14,121 nucleotides of DNA from a bacterium (GTDB lineage: Bacteria > CSSED10-310 > JAJRTK01). The stretch covers positions 1 to 14,121 of the forward strand of contig JAJRTK010000201.1 of the NCBI GenBank assembly GCA_024278345.1, written 5' to 3'. The number at the start of each line of letters is the position of its first letter. The first letter of the stretch is position 1. A model generated the notes under the pieces. The model saw nothing but the letters and a program-made list of their open reading frames with translations, made no database searches and was not told where the DNA came from. Shown here in pieces: positions 6,550-13,834 of this stretch. Both the position numbers and the translations under genes were made by a program.

Positions 6550-8955
6550 ATGACATCGCCTCTTGTTTCCGCCCCGGCCTTCTCCCTGCCCCCTCTGGGG
6601 AGAGCGGGTCTCCTCCAGACTTTTCGGCTCCACGGGAATGGTGTCTCCGCCGTGTTGGTTCTGAGCACTGCACTGGTACTGCTGCTCTTCCCTGCTTTCG
6701 CCAGAGCTGCCGGGTTTCCCTATGCCTGGGGGGACAGCGCCGATGGAAAACTGGGCTACCTTCCCGCCGGGATACCCGAGATTACAGGGGTGACTGCCAT
6801 TGCGACCAAGGGCGATCACCTGCTGGGACTCAAGGGGGATGGCACCGTTTGGACTTGGGGTCGAAACGAATCCGGCCAACTGGGGGAGGGCACCAACACG
6901 AACCGGAATAGGCCCGTGCAGGTGCGGGATCTGGCAGGCGTGATTGCCGTATCTGGTGGAAACAGGCACTCGCTGGCGGTGAAGGGGGATGGCACGGTCT
7001 GGGCCTGGGGTTTGAATATCCATGGCCAACTGGGAGATGGTGGCCTCTGGGACCGGAACAGGCCTGGCCAGGTGACGGGTCTGACCGGCGCCATTGCCGT
7101 GGCCGGTGGTTACGATTATTCCATGGCCCTAAAAAGTGACGGCACGATCTGGACCTGGGGCGACAACTCTTACGGCCAACTGGGGGATGGAACGAATTTG
7201 CAGCGGACCAGCCCGGTTCAAGTGACTGGTGTGACCGCCATCACACTGGCCGCGGGGTATGATCACTCTTTGGCATTGAAGGAAGACGGCACCATTTGGG
7301 CTTGGGGCAATAACTTCTTCGGCCAACTGGGCGACGGCACCACCACCGACCGAAGCATGCCCGTACAAACAATCGGTCTCACGGAGATCGTTGCCATCGC
7401 CGCCGGCAGTGCTCATTCTCTGGCGTTGAAAGGGGACGGCAGTGTCTGGGCTTGGGGCGACAATAGTAACGGCCAACTGGGGGATGGGACGACCACGGAC
7501 CACACAACTCCAGTGGAGGTCACAGGCCTCACGGGCATCACTGCCATCGCCGCGGGATTTGGTTCTTCCCACGCGCTGAAGAGCGATGGCACGGTCTGGG
7601 CCTGGGGAGCCAACCTCTATGGTCAGCTTGGGGACGGCACCGCAACTGACCGCCACGTGCCGGTGCGGATGACGGGGCTCGCGGGGGTCACCGCCATCGC
7701 CGCTGGAAACGGCTCTCTGTTGGTGCTGAAAAGCGACGGCACGGTGACAGCGCGGGGAGCCGGGCAGGACGGCCAATTGGGGAATGGCACCACCACTGGG
7801 AATCCTCAGAAGCTATCATCTCTTGCGGAGATCACAATGGTGGCGGGAGGAAACAATCACTCACTGGCATTGAAAAATGATGGGACGGTCTGGGCCTGGG
7901 GCGCCAATTTCTACGACCAACTGGGGGACGGCACCGGTACAAGCCAAGTGGCGCCGGTCCAGGTCAGCGATCTGACGGGCATCGTCGATCTGGCGGCAGG
8001 AGGGGATCATTCGCTGGGATTGAAGGAAGATGGCACTCTCTGGGCCTGGGGCGCTAACTATGCCGGGCAACTTGGGGATGGAACAACCATAGGACGGTGG
8101 GCACCAGCCCGGGTGACTGGACTCACAAGAGTCATGGCCGTGGCTGGGGGCTTGGAGCACTCACTGGCGTTGAAGGAAAACGGCACCATTTGGGCCTGGG
8201 GCATCAACGATGCCGGGCAACTTGGGAATGGCACCACGACTGACCAGCTAACGCCAGTGCAGGTGAGTGGCCTGACTGGCATCATCGCCCTCACTGGCGG
8301 GGCAAAGCATTCAGCCGCGATAACAGGCGATGGAGCGGTCTGGGCCTGGGGCCAGAATCTCTACGGCCAACTGGGCGATGGTACGGCTGCAGACCGGACG
8401 ACGCCTGTTGAGGTCAAGGAACTCTCAAGCGTAACCGCCATCGCCGCAGGATGGAATCACACCCTTGCGTTGAGGGAAAATGGCACGGTCTGGGCCTGGG
8501 GCCAGAATCTCTACGGCCAACTGGGAGATGGTACAATGCTGGACCGGGTCACGCCGGCTCAGGTGAGCGGTCTGGCAAACATCATCGCCATCGCTTGCGG
8601 TGCCAATCAATCTCTGGGCTTGAGGAAAGACGGTACCCTCTGGGCCTGGGGCGCAAACGGAAAGGGTGAACTTGGCGACGGCACCTCCACGGACCGTGCG
8701 GCACCAGTGCAGGTGATCAATTCAGCCGGTACGGGATGGCTGCAGGGTATCACTTTTGTGGCGGCTGGAACTCGCCATACGCTGGCCGTTTCTTCTCCGT
8801 CATTAGTCCCGACTCAGGCACCCTTCGGTATCGCCTGGCTCCTGATGCTAATGCTGATGGGCCTTCTTACGGGAATCATGCTGAGGCCGCAGCCCTCTCT
8901 CCAGGTTTGCCCAACGCCGAAGGCTGACCAAAGGGAAACCTCAAGAAGCAAATAG
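6550..8955 (+). CDS. Secreted 14-repeat RCC1-type beta-propeller protein
   Basis: The 801-residue product starts at ATG 6550, which has a good ribosome binding site. A long polar n-region precedes a hydrophobic core (32-50) with likely cleavage at ARA-A (53). Nearly the whole mature protein is RCC1 repeats of about 50 residues with the pattern WAWG-N--GQLGDGT--D---PVQV-GL---AIAAG--HSLALK-DGTV. I count 14 copies, the first degenerate (GDSADGKLGY) and the eighth diverged (GAGQDGQLGNGT). RCC1 folds are seven-bladed, so this is probably two propellers in tandem. Residues 757-778 form a hydrophobic C-terminal anchor after VPTQAPFG. Bacterial secreted RCC1 proteins are generally binding or adhesive rather than exchange factors; the ligand is unknown. 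It lies 27 bp before the GH5 gene, probably in one transcript. Confidence 0.9.
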   Translation: MTSPLVSAPAFSLPPLGRAGLLQTFRLHGNGVSAVLVLSTALVLLLFPAFARAAGFPYAWGDSADGKLGYLPAGIPEITGVTAIATKGDHLLGLKGDGTVWTWGRNESGQLGEGTNTNRNRPVQVRDLAGVIAVSGGNRHSLAVKGDGTVWAWGLNIHGQLGDGGLWDRNRPGQVTGLTGAIAVAGGYDYSMALKSDGTIWTWGDNSYGQLGDGTNLQRTSPVQVTGVTAITLAAGYDHSLALKEDGTIWAWGNNFFGQLGDGTTTDRSMPVQTIGLTEIVAIAAGSAHSLALKGDGSVWAWGDNSNGQLGDGTTTDHTTPVEVTGLTGITAIAAGFGSSHALKSDGTVWAWGANLYGQLGDGTATDRHVPVRMTGLAGVTAIAAGNGSLLVLKSDGTVTARGAGQDGQLGNGTTTGNPQKLSSLAEITMVAGGNNHSLALKNDGTVWAWGANFYDQLGDGTGTSQVAPVQVSDLTGIVDLAAGGDHSLGLKEDGTLWAWGANYAGQLGDGTTIGRWAPARVTGLTRVMAVAGGLEHSLALKENGTIWAWGINDAGQLGNGTTTDQLTPVQVSGLTGIIALTGGAKHSAAITGDGAVWAWGQNLYGQLGDGTAADRTTPVEVKELSSVTAIAAGWNHTLALRENGTVWAWGQNLYGQLGDGTMLDRVTPAQVSGLANIIAIACGANQSLGLRKDGTLWAWGANGKGELGDGTSTDRAAPVQVINSAGTGWLQGITFVAAGTRHTLAVSSPSLVPTQAPFGIAWLLMLMLMGLLTGIMLRPQPSLQVCPTPKADQRETSRSK
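6718..8793 (+). repeat. Tandem ~150-bp repeats encoding RCC1 blades
   Basis: Fourteen units of about 150 bp underlie the RCC1 repeats. DNA identity is highest between units 12 and 13: 8338-8384 and 8488-8534 differ at one base in 47 at an offset of exactly 150. Confidence 0.85.
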
Positions 8956-8970
8956 AGTCTCTGGGTGGCC

Positions 8971-8976
8971 AGGAGG
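8971..8976 (+). promoter_or_regulatory. Ribosome binding site of the GH5 gene
   Basis: A perfect AGGAGG stands 6 nt before the ATG at 8983. It selects that ATG over the in-frame GTG at 8965, which would place the site inside the coding sequence. Confidence 0.8.
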
Positions 8977-8982
8977 AAACTG

Positions 8983-10668
8983 ATGATCAAGAGAGACAAG
9001 CGATGCAGGGTGATTCCCATTCTTGGAGCAGTGGGCTTTCTTTGGTTTCCTTCAGCGGTCGTGGGGCAAGGCTATATTCAAGCCAACGGTCGGGATCTTG
9101 TTTACACTGTTTCGCAGCAAAATCTTTGTCTTCGGGGGGTCGGCTTCGCCACGGACCTCTTGCGGGATCCCAACGACCCCGCCGCCGACTGGGAGCGGAA
9201 TTCGCCTGGAGACAACTGGATCCCGGTGACAGACTGGTATTCGGAGTCGGACGTGCAAAGTCTTGCGGGATTCGGCTTCAACATGTTGCGAATCGCCTTG
9301 AACTACCGGATGTTCGAAGATGATGGCGACCCCTGCACCTGCAACCTTCTGAACGAAGAATGCGCGAACATTTTCAGTTTCCCGGCGGGAGATGCGTGCA
9401 ACTACGTCAATTCCGTCTGGAGCCAGGATCCCAGCTATTCGTCGGGGTGGCACTACCTGGACACCTGGATCCAGTGGGCCAAGAACCATGGTGTCACCAT
9501 TGTTTTCGACATGCACACGCCCCAGGGTGGCCTCCAGTTGAGCGCACCGGGAGTCTTGCTCTGGACCGATTCCCAGAGGTCCGACCGACTGGTGCGCCTG
9601 TGGCGGGCCATCGCCAAGCGCTACGCCAACGAGTCGGTGGTGGCGGCTTTCGACATGCTCAACGAGCCATCGCCGGCGGAGCCGGGCCCCCAGGTCTCCA
9701 CGGGGCAGTTGTGGCAAACTTTGGCGGGGCGAATCATCGCGGAAATCCGCAAGGAAGACACGCAACATCTGATCATCATGGAGCGGGTCATCGCCATCAC
9801 GGACGAGAACTTTAATTTCGCCTACGACGAGTACACGCTGCCCATGGCGAACTCGTGGTTTCTTATGGGCGACTCGAACGTGATGTACGACTTTCACTAT
9901 TACTGGCCCATGATCAACCACCAGCCCAACTGGGGCCTATGCGGCGGGACGATCAACTACCCGGCCCCTTCGATCCTGGAGGACAGCTTCCAAGGCCAAC
10001 CGCAAATTCCTTGCGACTACAACGGCGTGGAGAGCCACTTTCAGGCGTTCAACGATTTTGGGGTGACAAACCAGGTCCCCACGAGCGTGACGGAATGGGG
10101 TGGTGCCAGTTTGGGAGGCGATATTTTTAGCTACGTGGGCGGGCTTCAGTATATCCAAGACATGCTGAGCATCCTAGAGGGGAACCACGCCAATTCGGCC
10201 TTCTTCTACACGAACATCCTGCACCAGAACAGCGACCAGGCTCAGCCATTTGACCCCACTCGAACGTCGATCTTCTCCAATTATTTCCAAGGGGCCACTT
10301 GCGTGGCGCTCAATCCAACCGCGACAGCGACTCCCACCCAGACATCCCTGGCGACCTGGAACGCCACGATGACGCCGACGGCCACAGCGAGCGCCACCGG
10401 GAAACCGGGCACATCGACTCCGGTTTCCGGCACGGCCACGCCAAGTCTCTCGCCCACGGCAACCAGCACAGCCCCAGCGGGCCTGTCGCCCACGGCGACC
10501 CTGGCCTTTGGCACCCCCTCTTCCACGGCGACAAAAAGCCCATCCTCCCCCCCGACCCCATCGCCCCTGCAAGCATCCTCCAGCAACGAAGGAAATCAGT
10601 GGCTCCTGGTGGGCCTGGTGGGGCTGCTCTTCTTGATGATCCGGATTCAAGAGTTCAAGGTTCCATGA
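8983..10668 (+). CDS. Secreted glycoside hydrolase family 5 (cellulase-fold) enzyme
   Basis: The 561-residue protein begins with a signal peptide (MIKRDKRCRVIPILGAVGFL, cleavage near residue 28). The GH5 (beta/alpha)8 barrel spans about 30-440: FNMLRIALNYRMF early on, H178 in FDMHTPQGG, the acid/base E228 in DMLNEP, H305-Y306 in YDFHYYW, and the nucleophile E371 in VTEWGG. All expected catalytic residues are present, so it should be an active retaining endo-beta-glycosidase. Subfamily and substrate (glucan, mannan, or a sphingolipid glycan as in endoglycoceramidases) cannot be read from sequence. A Thr/Pro/Ser linker (about 445-535) leads to a hydrophobic C-terminal segment (539-556) and a short tail. 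It lies directly behind the RCC1 gene and has the strongest ribosome binding site here. Confidence 0.9.
   Translation: MIKRDKRCRVIPILGAVGFLWFPSAVVGQGYIQANGRDLVYTVSQQNLCLRGVGFATDLLRDPNDPAADWERNSPGDNWIPVTDWYSESDVQSLAGFGFNMLRIALNYRMFEDDGDPCTCNLLNEECANIFSFPAGDACNYVNSVWSQDPSYSSGWHYLDTWIQWAKNHGVTIVFDMHTPQGGLQLSAPGVLLWTDSQRSDRLVRLWRAIAKRYANESVVAAFDMLNEPSPAEPGPQVSTGQLWQTLAGRIIAEIRKEDTQHLIIMERVIAITDENFNFAYDEYTLPMANSWFLMGDSNVMYDFHYYWPMINHQPNWGLCGGTINYPAPSILEDSFQGQPQIPCDYNGVESHFQAFNDFGVTNQVPTSVTEWGGASLGGDIFSYVGGLQYIQDMLSILEGNHANSAFFYTNILHQNSDQAQPFDPTRTSIFSNYFQGATCVALNPTATATPTQTSLATWNATMTPTATASATGKPGTSTPVSGTATPSLSPTATSTAPAGLSPTATLAFGTPSSTATKSPSSPPTPSPLQASSSNEGNQWLLVGLVGLLFLMIRIQEFKVP
10312..10587 (+). 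repeat. Low-complexity Thr/Pro/Ser linker sequence
   Basis: This coding stretch of the GH5 gene is made of repeated ACG/ACC-CCN/GCG codons (PTATATPT, TASATG, SPTATSTAP). It gives an extended, probably glycosylated spacer between barrel and anchor. The beta-helix protein has a shorter linker of the same kind. Confidence 0.8.
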
Positions 10669-11054
10669 AGAAGGCGCTCGAACACGTCCCCGTTGAACAA
10701 GGAGGCGCACACGGGCATCCGCGGTTAGCAGGAGACTCCCGGGTTGCCGTGAAGGCGACGACCTCGATGCCGCAGTTTTCCAGAACCAGACAGTGGACGT
10801 CCGTGGATCCGGGCCACAAGTGGTGGTGGGCGGCGACAAGCATCCGCGGCGGGAAAAGAGGATTGCCGGTGCCGTTGGTGGGTTCGGGCGCGGCAAACAA
10901 GACGCCTGGTGGCCCCAAGGGCGATCTAGGCGACGGCTGGCATGATAAATGCGAAGGACATATAGCTGCGCAACCCATGAATCAAGGCCCCGCACCCACC
11001 GGGAGGGCGCGACGCGTCGCGCACGTCGCCCCTCATGCCTCTGGGGGTGGTTCG
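10669..11054. other. Intergenic gap between GH5 and propeller genes
   Basis: These 386 bp hold no gene I can support. They contain repeat copy C near the right end. On the minus strand, between about 10735 and 10860, a stretch reads RMLVAAHHHLWPGSTDVH and then LVLENCGIEVVAFTATRES. It vaguely recalls a Rossmann-like or cobalamin-binding fold and may be a gene remnant. No clear promoter or terminator was seen. Confidence 0.4.
10998..11043 (-). repeat. GC-rich dispersed repeat, copy C, with 16-bp palindrome
   Basis: The minus strand reads GGCATGAGGGGCGAC, sharing ATGAGGGGCGA exactly with copy A. It is followed, as in copy B, by a GC-rich dyad. Here the dyad is the perfect 16-bp palindrome GCGCGACGCGTCGCGC at 11007-11022. 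It ends about 12 bp before the start of the propeller gene. The match to copies A and B is shorter than theirs to each other. Confidence 0.45.
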
Positions 11055-13655
11055 ATGCTCTCTATGACTGTTCAGTGCCAACCTGCTCGAGTCTTCTTCC
11101 TCTTCGTGGTCATCGGAAGCGCGGCCTCCCAGGCGAGCCCTGCTTCCGGGCTTTCGGGCGGGCTGCCTTCCTTTGGATGGGATCGGGTCGGTTCCACGGA
11201 GTATCCGATTTTCCCACTGTCGGAGCTGTACCTGGAGGAAGCGGATCTGGATGGAGGCGAAGACTGGCCGGAGTGTAGCATCCTCGTGAATGGGCGGCTG
11301 TACATCGCCACGGGGACGAATCCCGGCCGGATCGTCCAGATCGATCCGCGTACGTTGCGGCGGATCCGGACGATCAGGCTGGCGCCGGGCGAGGATCGGC
11401 CTCGCAGCGTCGTGGCCTTTGGCGGTTCTCTGTACTTCGGTACGAACACGCGGATCGGGCGGATCGTCGAAGTCGGCTTGTCTCCGTTCGAGCGGCGGCG
11501 GAGCCTGAAGCTGGCACCCGGGGACAACTATTTGCTCAGTGCCGTGGCGGCGGGTCGGAACGCCTATTTTGCCACGGGCGGGGAAGCGAGGCGGATCGTC
11601 CAGGTGGACCTTGCGGCCATGCGGCGGCTGGGGAGCCTGGAACTGGACGATGGGACGGAGCCTTTGGAAACCGCCGTCGCCTGGAAGGGGATGGGATATT
11701 TCGGCGCGAAAGGCCGGATCCTCCGCATCGGCTTGAGTCCGCTCCGAGAACTGGGAAGCCTGTCGAACCTGCCGTCGGGAAGCGCGAGGATCCTCAGTTC
11801 CGTCCGCGTGAACGGGGAGGCCTTCTTCGGCACCGATGGCCGGCCCTCGTCCATACTGCGCCTCGACCTGGCCGGGTTCCGGGTCACGGGGAGCCTTCGC
11901 CTCCAATGCCCCGACGAGTGGGAGTTCCCTTTCCAGTGCGAAGAAGGACTCGGCGCCGCCGTGGCCACGGATTCCCACCTCTATTTCGCCATCGGCACGG
12001 GGAACGTCTACGGTCGCATCCTGCGGGTCGAGAGAAAAAGCCTGACTCGGGCAGGGGTGCTCTACACGGAGAAAGGTATCAAGAGCGCGGCGCTCTGGAA
12101 CGGCGCCGGCTTCTTCGTCGCCGACTCAAGCCCCGGGAAGGTGGCCAAGATCGATCTCGACGCATTCAAGAAAGATGGCCTGCTATTGCTGCGGCGGGGG
12201 GAAGAGAATCCGCAAGCCCTGGCCATCGTGGGAGACCATGCCTACCTGGCCACCGGGACGAGGCCCGCCAGGCTCGTGCGCATCAATCTCCGGACGTTTC
12301 GACACGACCGGGCTATCGACCTGGCGCCGGAAGAGATCTACCCGAGCCTTTTGCTGACCGCCGGCTCCACGGCCTACCTGGCCACGGGAGGAACCACCGG
12401 CCGCATCGTGGAGATCGATCTCCGGGAATTCCGGCGCACCGGCGCATGGAAGCTGCCCTCGGATTGGGGCTACATCACCTGCGGCTTCGTCTCCAAGGGC
12501 CGCATCTACCTGGGAACGACGTCCGAGCCGGCTCGCATCCTCCGATTCGATCTCTCCCCGTTGCGACTGACGGGCAGTCTGAGGCTCGAATCCGGGCAGA
12601 CGACCCTCCGCTCTGCCGTCGCCGTGGGGAATTACGGCTATTTCGCCATGGACGGACAGCGGTGGAACGACCCTACCCGCGTGGTGCAAATCGACCTGGA
12701 CCAGATGCGCCAGGTGGAGACCATCTCCTTCGCACCGGGCAAATGGGGCCGCGCCGTGACCGCCCTGGCCTACCGGAACGCCCCCTACATCCTGGCGGGC
12801 GCCAGCCTGATAAAACTTCGCCTCCATCCCCTGGCGATAGAGAAGTCGCTCAACCTGGACAGTTGCGAATGGGGGATCTCCATCGACGCCAGATCAGCCG
12901 TTGTCAGCGGAAAAACCGCCTACATCGGCACCGTGGGATCGTTCTCGCAATTCGACGGGGAGTGCGCCGGCATCCTTGCCATCGACCTGGACTCGTTCCA
13001 GCAAATCGACTGCCCCGTGGGCGCCGCCGACATGCAGTCGGCTCTGCTGGCCGGAGCCGCCGACAAGAACTTCGTCTATTTCACGGTGTCCGGCTATCCC
13101 GACAGACTCCTTCGCCTGCGGCCACGCTCCCAGGAGTTCCGGATCCAGGCGACCCGCGCCCACCTGGAAGAACCCGGCGAGATCGTGGCCATGCAGTGGT
13201 ACGCACACGAAGCCGCTGGGCATGTACGGCTAGCCCTCTACGACAGCAGTCGCGACCTGCTCTGGCAGAGCCATCCCCGCAAAGTGGATCGTGGCGGCGT
13301 CCTGCTCACCATCCCCATCTCTTCCGGCTCCCCGTCCCGCCTGGACCCACTCACGCCCGGCGACTACTTCCTGGCCTGGCAGATCGACACGCCCGCCCCG
13401 GTGCCGAGCTACACGGAAGGCCACCCCGGCGACGGATGGACCGAGTCCACCTGGGAGTTCGACGCCTTCCCCTCCTGGGCAAGCTCCGTGACGCCCACCG
13501 CCGCAAAATGGACGCAATTCGCCATCTACAAGCCGGTGGAAACCCTGGAGACTCCGCGTTTCTTTCCGGCTCTTGGCCTCTTTCTGGGCCTTCTTCTTTT
13601 TTGGAGACGCGTAAGGCCACGGGGAAACCCCGCCCAAAGCAAGGGAAGCCCATGA
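11055..13655 (+). CDS. Secreted double YncE-like beta-propeller protein with C-terminal anchor
   Basis: The chosen ATG at 11055 gives 866 residues and a signal peptide (hydrophobic core RVFFLFVVIGSAASQA, cleavage near residue 27). A purine-rich GGGGGTGG lies just upstream; ATG 11064 is an alternative. The frame is open far upstream into the GH5 gene, but that part is a shadow. Residues about 82-697 are repeats of about 45 residues, consensus YFGT---PGRIVQIDL--FRR-GSL-L--GE---SAV, of which I count 14. This is the YncE/NHL-like propeller type, so two seven-bladed propellers are likely. A beta-sandwich-like domain follows (about 696-830, EIVAMQWYAHEAAGHVRLAL, GDYFLAWQID). A hydrophobic anchor with RRVRPRG ends the protein (836-855). 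No catalytic motif was seen; a binding or structural surface role is inferred. Confidence 0.85.
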   Translation: MLSMTVQCQPARVFFLFVVIGSAASQASPASGLSGGLPSFGWDRVGSTEYPIFPLSELYLEEADLDGGEDWPECSILVNGRLYIATGTNPGRIVQIDPRTLRRIRTIRLAPGEDRPRSVVAFGGSLYFGTNTRIGRIVEVGLSPFERRRSLKLAPGDNYLLSAVAAGRNAYFATGGEARRIVQVDLAAMRRLGSLELDDGTEPLETAVAWKGMGYFGAKGRILRIGLSPLRELGSLSNLPSGSARILSSVRVNGEAFFGTDGRPSSILRLDLAGFRVTGSLRLQCPDEWEFPFQCEEGLGAAVATDSHLYFAIGTGNVYGRILRVERKSLTRAGVLYTEKGIKSAALWNGAGFFVADSSPGKVAKIDLDAFKKDGLLLLRRGEENPQALAIVGDHAYLATGTRPARLVRINLRTFRHDRAIDLAPEEIYPSLLLTAGSTAYLATGGTTGRIVEIDLREFRRTGAWKLPSDWGYITCGFVSKGRIYLGTTSEPARILRFDLSPLRLTGSLRLESGQTTLRSAVAVGNYGYFAMDGQRWNDPTRVVQIDLDQMRQVETISFAPGKWGRAVTALAYRNAPYILAGASLIKLRLHPLAIEKSLNLDSCEWGISIDARSAVVSGKTAYIGTVGSFSQFDGECAGILAIDLDSFQQIDCPVGAADMQSALLAGAADKNFVYFTVSGYPDRLLRLRPRSQEFRIQATRAHLEEPGEIVAMQWYAHEAAGHVRLALYDSSRDLLWQSHPRKVDRGGVLLTIPISSGSPSRLDPLTPGDYFLAWQIDTPAPVPSYTEGHPGDGWTESTWEFDAFPSWASSVTPTAAKWTQFAIYKPVETLETPRFFPALGLFLGLLLFWRRVRPRGNPAQSKGSP
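11298..13146 (+). repeat. Fourteen propeller repeats
   Basis: Repeated Y(F/L)(G/A)T, RI(V/L), (I/V)DL and SAV blocks recur about every 135-150 bp. Units 5, 11 and 13 have insertions, and units 4 and 12 are degenerate. Unlike the RCC1 array the units are diverged at DNA level, so this is an old expansion. Confidence 0.75.
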
Positions 13656-13663
13656 GTTGGCCT

Positions 13664-13673
13664 GGGGGGGGGG
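13664..13673 (+). repeat. G10 homopolymer tract
   Basis: Ten consecutive G residues lie 8 bp after the stop of the propeller gene. The tract is non-coding as annotated. It may be prone to slippage or to assembly error. Confidence 0.7.
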
Positions 13674-13715
13674 CGGCCTTCCGGCTGGAGTCTTCCACCG
13701 GTTTTTGGATGAAGT

Positions 13716-13774
13716 CCAGGGCTATGAAGGGCGAGCGGCGGCGGACGGATTGCCGCCGCCGCGAGCGGAAGCCA
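13716..13774 (+). repeat. GC-rich dispersed intergenic repeat, copy B
   Basis: This is the best-structured copy of the element also seen at 4057-4110. It shares the lead AGGGC-ATGA-GGGCGAG and trailer CGCGAGCGGA. It again lies between two convergent genes (stops at 13655 and 13835). Confidence 0.6.
13735..13762. terminator. Strong GC hairpin, possible bidirectional terminator
   Basis: GCGGCGGCGG (13735-13744) pairs perfectly with CCGCCGCCGC (13753-13762) around an 8-nt loop. It sits between convergent gene ends. No T-tract follows on either strand, so termination or 3'-end protection is inferred from position only. Confidence 0.45.
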
Positions 13775-13834
13775 GCACAAAGGAAGCCTTTCGGAGCGAT
13801 GCTCTGTACGGGATTCCGGCAGGTAGCGGGGTGG

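Noticed and set aside
6219-6668. Upstream 150-codon extension of the beta-helix protein
   Set aside because: It would bury a clean signal peptide and ignores the good ribosome binding site at 6225-6229; part overlaps the RCC1 gene start.
6718-8793. Regularly spaced repeats resembling a CRISPR array
   Set aside because: The period is about 150 bp, the units are coding and imperfect, and they encode RCC1 blades.
10299-11054. In-frame upstream extension of the propeller protein
   Set aside because: It overlaps the GH5 linker, has no coding features, and would bury the signal peptide beginning at 11055.
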